Assembly (NCBI RefSeq): GCF_016545825.1
Contig: NC_052619.1
Span: 36,123,803 to 36,187,802, forward strand
DNA length: 64,000 bases
Source of the DNA: Eucalyptus grandis
Taxonomy: Eukaryota; Streptophyta; Magnoliopsida; Myrtales; Myrtaceae
Reading direction: 5' to 3'
The position numbers and the translations under genes are program-made. The notes beneath the pieces are model-generated. The model saw nothing but the letters and a program-made list of their open reading frames with translations, had not been told where the DNA came from and did no database searches. Below, one piece after another: positions 58,136 to 64,000 of the stretch. Position 1 is the first letter of the stretch. The number at the start of each line of letters is the position of its first letter.

Positions 58136-59333
58136 GTGACAATTTTGATTAGGTTGTCGTGAAAATCACAATTCAATCATATGAGCAGTTTGTAGAAGCA
58201 TTATTGATAATATTTCAATTATTTTAATATGTAATCTGTGGATTAGTGACAGGATTTGAACTTTTATAAATCGAGGGACCAGAAGACATTGGGTGCAGAT
58301 AAAGTGTTAGAGAAGAGAGTGAAGGCAAAGTGTCCTACGGAAACGAACACCTTTAATGTTGTTTCGTGTACAATATTTATAATGTGCCTATTACGAATTT
58401 TCGTCCTCAGGTTCGATAAATCATTTGAAACTTATTAACCAAAAATATACAACTTTGCACTATAGTTAGCTCAACCCCAATAAAAAATCCCCTAAAAATT
58501 CCAATTTTTTTTTTTTTTTTAAATGTTCGTTCCAATGCCCAATTCGTTTTTCTAGGTTTATCAATATTGAATCAATCAAACACATTTCTAACACTTATTC
58601 CACTTTTGGAAGACCTTGCGTTATATTTTTGGACCTCGATTTTTTATATATAAATGTAACTAATATATCTCCTTCATAAAGGATTTCTGTACTTGGCAAA
58701 ATTAATGAAGGGTCAAGTAAATCAAACTCAATAAGCTTTGAAGGTATCCAAATTCGACGTGGGCTTTGGTCAGACTCTATGAACATTTGCCATATGAATA
58801 TACAACTCCTCTAATGGGAAAATAATCCAAAAAGTCCTAAACCAATTGTTCGGCGGCCAGTATGGTCCTAAACCTTTCAGTTGTGCCAATTTAATCCTAA
58901 ACTTTCTAATGATTTGTTAATTTAGTTCTAAATATTTTAAAGATTTACTAATTTAGTTCTAAAAATTTTAAAGAATTTTCAATTTAGTCATAAATATTTT
59001 GAATATTTTAGTCAATTTTTAAATTTATCCTGTGAAAAATTTACTCTCTGTTAAATTTTACCATCAAATTGCTAAATTGGATGATGCACAACTGATGATA
59101 GGTATACCATTTTTGAGTTTCACTTTCCCTTTGTCACAAGTATACTTATTTGTAAGTTTTCATGATATTAATCTAATTTAACAAAAACTAACAGAGTATG
59201 AATTTGTCATAAATATACCAATTTATGATTTTTGTGATAAAAAATGTATTAATTTAGGATTTTTCGGGTTATATTAATCTGCATCCTTAATTTTAGGTAA
59301 AATGATATCAGTATTTTCGAATTCGTAGGAGGG

Positions 59334-59390
<57 letters not shown>

Positions 59391-61028
59391 GGACCTATCG
59401 TTTTAGTACCGGGTTGAACTGCCCCATACGCTGTAATTTCTTTTTGCAACCCTGACAAACTAGGGTGAAGCGTCATTAATATGAGTAAAACGTAGATTCC
59501 ATAATTTTCCATCAATATCTATAGATTTAAAGGTATATGTCAATTTTACCCTACTATTTTGCTATTGTAAATAGTATTTATAAAAATTAAAATAACTTAA
59601 CATGTCCATGTAAACTTGCTCAACTATTTAAGAGGTATTTTCAAGGCTAGTCTTTAAAATTTATAGATTTTATGCACTAAAGTCCTAAAAGTGTCATTTC
59701 GGGCTATTGAGTCCTAAAACTAGTAACTTTTGATCCAATTGGGTGTTGCCATTAACAGAAGGAAGGATGCAAAGTACAACAAAATTGCAAGTTCATGGAT
59801 GTAAATGAACTAAATAAAGTTTTAGGACTTGTTTTCTAGTTATCTCACCATTTAAAGTGCGTAAAGAGAAAAAGAATCACTAGAAAATGACATTTCAATT
59901 TCTAACTTTCGTTTTTGTGTGATCATGGTCTCTAGTTCCCTTGAATGATCTTGTACATCATTCGCAATATAAGAAATTTTTAGGATTTTTTTGGGACCAT
60001 CTATGTCAATGATCTACTTATATTGTGATTCAGTTTAGTCACTATTTAAGAATTATGACTTGAAAACTTTGCATGAACGTAACCTAAATTTCCAGCTTTT
60101 TTAGTCATCAATTATGTTAGTATGCTCTAACTTTGATCAATTGAAAGCAAAAATTTGTAGCGCAATGTAAATGAGTAGACCGACGAGCATAAAAAGAAAA
60201 GGCAAAGGACTAAATATCTTAATTTTTCAAGATGGAGGGCTAAATTGAAAAAAAAAAACTATCAAATTTTAAGACGACGGATATATTATAAATCCGTCCT
60301 TTTTAATTTGTCAACCTTTTGTTTTCTCAAGAAAGCACATGAGAAAGAAATTTCATATTGCACATTGCAAATGGAATCCTATACCCATTAATGGACATCA
60401 TGGCACGTGCTCTTAGCAAATGCAGTTCCCTCAAGAATGAGTAAGGCCATAAATATGAAGTGACCCTAGTAGTTGGATCGAACGTACCTTCATTAACACA
60501 TCTTCATGCCCCCAGAATGTCGATCACTTCCATTCCCATGCATGAACAAGACTTTGTTAAAAATTTCCTCAGTCTTAGTAAGCAACCAACTAAAGAAATA
60601 CTGTGCAATCCCAGGCACATACACTGACAGCCTCCATGTCATCCACAATCAGTATTTTAAAGATTGAAATATTTGTATTGAATAGATTTAACAAGTATTT
60701 CTAAGTCGCTGTCTAAAAAGACTCACATAAGCATAGAGCTTTAAAAAATATAAAAATAAAACAACATCACAACTTTAGGTTGGAATTCAATTCCGCCCCG
60801 AACATCTCTTTGTCTATAAAAAAAAATCACAACTTCCACACTAGTCCTAAATCTAGCTATGAATCTAAAAATCACCAATGGTTTTTTTTTTTTTTTTGCC
60901 AAGTTATCAATATCATAAGACTACTATTATTCCATACAAAATGATGCCATTGATGAAAATGTAAATTATGATAATGATTCTGTAACTGTTTTTTATGTTA
61001 ACAATTTTAAAGAAATCAATGGCGACTT
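58136..61028. other. Right part of copy 2, no gene recognised
   Basis: Counterpart of 35496-38373. A stretch at 59030-59270 rich in 'ttgtcataaatatacca' words has no equivalent in copy 1 but resembles the ends of the composite at 42056-45815, so it is probably a fragment of the same foldback family. Confidence 0.4.
59337..59387. repeat. (AT)n microsatellite, copy 2
   Basis: About 25 AT units. Copy 1 has only 'ttatata' at the same place (about 36651), so the expansion followed the duplication. The minus-strand frame rich in Tyr-Ile is an artefact of it. Confidence 0.95.
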
Positions 61029-63927
61029 TTGAACTTGTGAGCGGATTTGGAATTAGAGTAAAAGTTGGAGATTTTTTTTAAGCAAAAGAAAAGTTTGGAA
61101 AAAAAAAATTGAAATTGGACCTCAAGTAAAGTTTGTTTTTAGGGAATCAGGCCAATACATAAATATATTGCATTTATTTGGAAAATCTCTCTCTCCCTCT
61201 CCATGGAATAAAGAGAGACCGACGTCTATCACGGAATTATAGGGTGGCAAGACCCTAAATTTATGTTGGCCCTATGAACCTTCCTTCCCCTTTCCTTCTC
61301 ATTAGCGTGGGAGCAGGACAATTCTTACGTGGGGTCAGGGATTGGATTGTTGCCCACATTCATATCATGGCCTTTGAAAAAAATTTATGTTTTTCATTAT
61401 TTTTTTTTGGGGGGGTCCATTATTTTAAATGCACAGTTGTTATCCAAAACGTGAAATCACACCACAAAAGAAGGGATAGATCTCCTGTACTTATCTCCGC
61501 CGGGAGATAGATCTCTTTCAATTTGTTGTAAACCAGCAGTGCAATCCCAGTTAAAAAAAAATACAAAAGAAAAGAAAACTGCGGCATGATGACCATTTGG
61601 TCCCTATCTTCAATGGGATTTACAATTTCGAGTAGTACATGGAAAAAAATTATAATTTCGAGTTGGATCTGTGCAGAATAAATGACGTCATTAATCTAAG
61701 GCTGTCCCTCAAGATTGGAGAAAAAAAGCCAAATAATTCTAATTTTCTCAAACTGCAGGTGAAAATTGGGCTATTGCATAGGTATTAAGAAATATGCCGG
61801 GTAATTAGAAGAATTTGATTAAACTGTCCACTATAGTTGGAGTTATTGACGTTCTACCCATGTAACCCTAGCAACGTTTCTTCTACATTAATATTATAAA
61901 GAGACTAACCCGTTTCGTCTCGTTAGTAAATGTAATCTTTATGAGAGATACTTTCTTCTTGCAAGCAGTGAAATTATATCGTGCAATTAATTTGTGCTAC
62001 CGAGAGACATGGTTGACAAGATTGAGAATTTATGAGGAAAAAAAAGGCCATTTGATGGGGAAAGATATATGGAAAGACAACGTGCACTGGTCGCGAGATT
62101 ACTGAATTCTGCTTCAAAAGATTATTTCACCATTTTGGCAATTGTCTAAATAAGCAATTATTTAGTTCAACCAGGCATGATTATCAAGAAACATGATAAT
62201 TATAGCTACAACTCAAACATGCTTCACTTTTGGTGAACCTTAGTGGGGTTAAGTTTTTCCCCGAAAATCCAAACTATCCATCCTTTTTTTGAAATGTTCC
62301 GCCTTTATCATTGGTCAATTTTTACTAATGTGAACAATAGAATTACCAAATTGGACGTCGGTGCATACATTGGCCAATATAATTATTTTTAAAAATTTGG
62401 AGCTCATAACCATGACCGCTCACGGTTCCTCGTACTCATTGCCACTAACCATAGTTGCTTGAGCTTTGTGCTTGCTACAATGGTTGCTCGAGCTTCGAAG
62501 CTTCTATGAGCTTGCCAACCATGGCTGCTCAAGCTTCTTTAAGCTCTTGGTCATGATGCTAACTCGATCTTCATTGAGCTCCATCATGATCAGTCGAGCT
62601 TGTCGAGTTTGCTTTGTTTGATTGTGGATGGTGAACACGAGTGAGTGTTTGCTTATTAAAAGTTCTATATTGTTGTAAGTTGTTAGATTTTGTGGATTTT
62701 GACTAGGATTCGGTAGGGCTGAAAAGGAAGAAGATTGCAGAGAAGAGAGAGATTTTTAACATTGAGAAAAGACCAAAAAATTAATCTACGTCACTAAATT
62801 TTTAACAACTGTTAACACCATGTTAGTAAATACCGTCACAAGATTCAATTAAAAATAATATGACCACGAGCTAATCTAGGGGAAAGCGATTTTCGAATAA
62901 AAGTACAGGGATTAATTGACAATACCCAAAAGAGACAGAGAGATTGATACTACCCTTATTAGGAAATTAGAGAAATTGCATGAGGAGGAATAATTCGAAG
63001 ATTTAGATTTTAATCCAACATTGCCACAAACCTATTCAGCACAATAAATTTGAGAAAAGAAGTGCCGAAAATCCACGACACCTTGGGACGAACGAGTCGC
63101 GACAGGGAACAATCACGATCATGTCCGAAATCCCTGAACAGACGATATTCAGACCACCGACGATCCGCGTGGTTTTGTTTTCTTCTTATTCTTATTATTA
63201 TTATTAGTTTTGCCCCCCACTTTTTAATCCGCAGCAGGCAATTTCCACGTCGGACAACGCATCGTGGACAGGAAATTAATTTTATTTTATGTAACCAAAG
63301 ATAAATCCACCTTAATTTCTGCGTAAATCTTGGCATAGTTCGAGAATCATCTCCCTAGTATGAAAACCCAGAAAAAAAAAAAAAACTAATATTATTATTA
63401 TTTTTTGGGGAAAGGAAAAAAGATTGGATTATTCGAAAAAGTCCCAAAACGCCCTGTCGGTGACAAACGGTCACGCGCAAACGGTACACAAGACGACAGC
63501 TTAATCAAAGGAACCTTTTTCAGGCCCGCACACCTTTGACCAATACCAAACTGTTGAAACTTGAGAATTTTCTTCTTCTTCTTTTTTTCTTCTTCTTTTC
63601 TCTTTCCTTCTTTTTATTTATAATTTTTTTAAAATTAAATAGAGATCAGACGAGTCTACCCCAGTTAAACCCGATTTTCGTCATTAATTGCCCACATGCA
63701 AAAAAATAAAATAAAAAATAAAAAAAAATTAAATCTAATTTGGATTGGTTTAAGCTAGCCATCCCTTGGTATAGAGATAGAGAGAGATTTTGGGGGGAGA
63801 GGGGATGTCACCGCCGGGCACATGGTGCGAGATCCCAAAAGCGCAGGCGACTCGAGCTGGCAAATTATCGTTTTTCTTTCCCCCCGTTTTGCAATTATTG
63901 TTTTTTGGGGGGGTATTGTTGTAAATA
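61029..63927. other. Right flank beyond the duplication, no gene recognised
   Basis: Single-copy in this window. 62260-62760 has short repeated 'gagctt' and 'catggttgctcgagc' words and may be a decayed foldback. 63560-63620 is a CTT-rich tract of the kind common in plant 5' regions. Open frames at 61274 and 63010-63336 lack recognisable motifs. If a gene starts at 63928, its promoter would lie here. Confidence 0.4.
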
Positions 63928-64000
63928 ATGGGGAACGGCGTGGGCGATTTCGTGTCCCCAAATTATGGGTCCTTTTCTATGGGGACGCCAAGCACAGACA
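63928..64000 (+). CDS. Possible start of a gene, cut by the window end
   Basis: ATG at 63928 opens a frame reading 'MGNGVGDFVSPNYGSFSMGT' and a few more residues to the window end, with an in-frame TAA (63922-63924) just upstream. The sequence is less AT-rich than its surroundings and follows a CTT-rich tract and a purine-rich leader. The MGNG start could be a myristoylation signal. No family is recognised, and only 24 codons are visible, so this may be chance. Confidence 0.25.
   Translation, partial: MGNGVGDFVSPNYGSFSMGTPSTD

Larger units (their letters stand above)
38374..61028. repeat. Tandem segmental duplication, copy 2 (about 22.7 kb)
   Basis: Direct, collinear repeat of 16523-38373. 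Copy-2-specific material: 42056-45815 (nested retroelement composite), about 46197-46780, about 48705-49600 (chaperonin-fragment segment), 50749-51670 (Harbinger-like), 51741-51980 and the long (AT)n at 59337. The right end is placed where similarity to 38330-38373 fades, near 61028, and is uncertain by a few tens of bases. No complete gene is present. Confidence 0.92.

Noticed and set aside
16523..61028. Assembly artefact as the cause of the tandem duplication
   Set aside because: The copies differ by many substitutions and by clean transposon insertions with target duplications, which haplotype or assembly duplication of one sequence would not create at this level; a distant-haplotype artefact is not strictly excluded.
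63010..63336. 108-codon minus-strand frame
   Set aside because: No domain, a plus-strand frame overlaps it, and composition is that of AT-rich flank with scattered Arg codons.
1..64000. CRISPR array, bacterial defence system or organellar insertion
   Set aside because: No regularly spaced short repeats, no operon-like gene runs and no chloroplast or mitochondrial gene sequence was seen; the CPN60 match is a nuclear gene fragment.

Overview
This is plant nuclear DNA: AT-rich, intron-containing and crowded with plant transposon types (L1-type LINEs with a C-terminal RNase H, a tRNA-like SINE, hAT, Mutator-like and PIF/Harbinger-like elements). A woody eudicot is likely. A Myrtales or Eucalyptus-like source is only an impression from the repeat families and is not demonstrated. 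The window holds one convincing protein-coding gene. Almost everything else is mobile DNA or duplicated intergenic sequence.

Layout. 1-2027: intergenic, with fragments of terminal-inverted-repeat elements. 2028-2608: short foldback element. 2640-5440: decayed plus-strand LINE. 5956-6842: Harbinger-like element with a TAA target duplication. 7105-about 11935: minus-strand LINE with recognisable endonuclease, reverse transcriptase, zf-RVT and RNase H parts, broken by stops and frameshifts, with a SINE inserted in its ORF1 part. 12317-16389: the intact six-exon gene for a WRN-type 3'-5' exonuclease (WEX), predicted 300 residues, with all DEDDy residues present and a tiny upstream ORF whose stop codon abuts the start codon.

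16523-61028 is the main structural discovery. Two tandem copies of a roughly 22-kb segment lie head to tail (copy 1, 16523-38373; copy 2, 38374-about 61028), starting 134 bp downstream of the WEX stop codon. Aligned blocks look about 80-90% identical by eye. Comparing the copies gives pre-insertion (empty) sites for several transposons, so their order of arrival can be read: an older tandem duplication of about 3 kb, then a foldback element in one half of it, then the 22-kb duplication, then copy-specific insertions. Copy 1 gained two hAT elements and a 1.39-kb Mutator-like foldback. Copy 2 gained a Harbinger-like element, a 3.7-kb nested composite with a gag-like plant retroelement frame, and a segment carrying a fragment of mitochondrial chaperonin CPN60.

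61029-64000 is unduplicated flank. A short open frame starting at 63928 runs off the end and might be the first codons of another gene. No tRNA, rRNA, CRISPR array or bacterial-type operon was seen. I found no new protein system. The interest lies in the dated stratigraphy of insertions, the chimeric gene-fragment segment, and the GC-rich cores shared by transposons of different classes.
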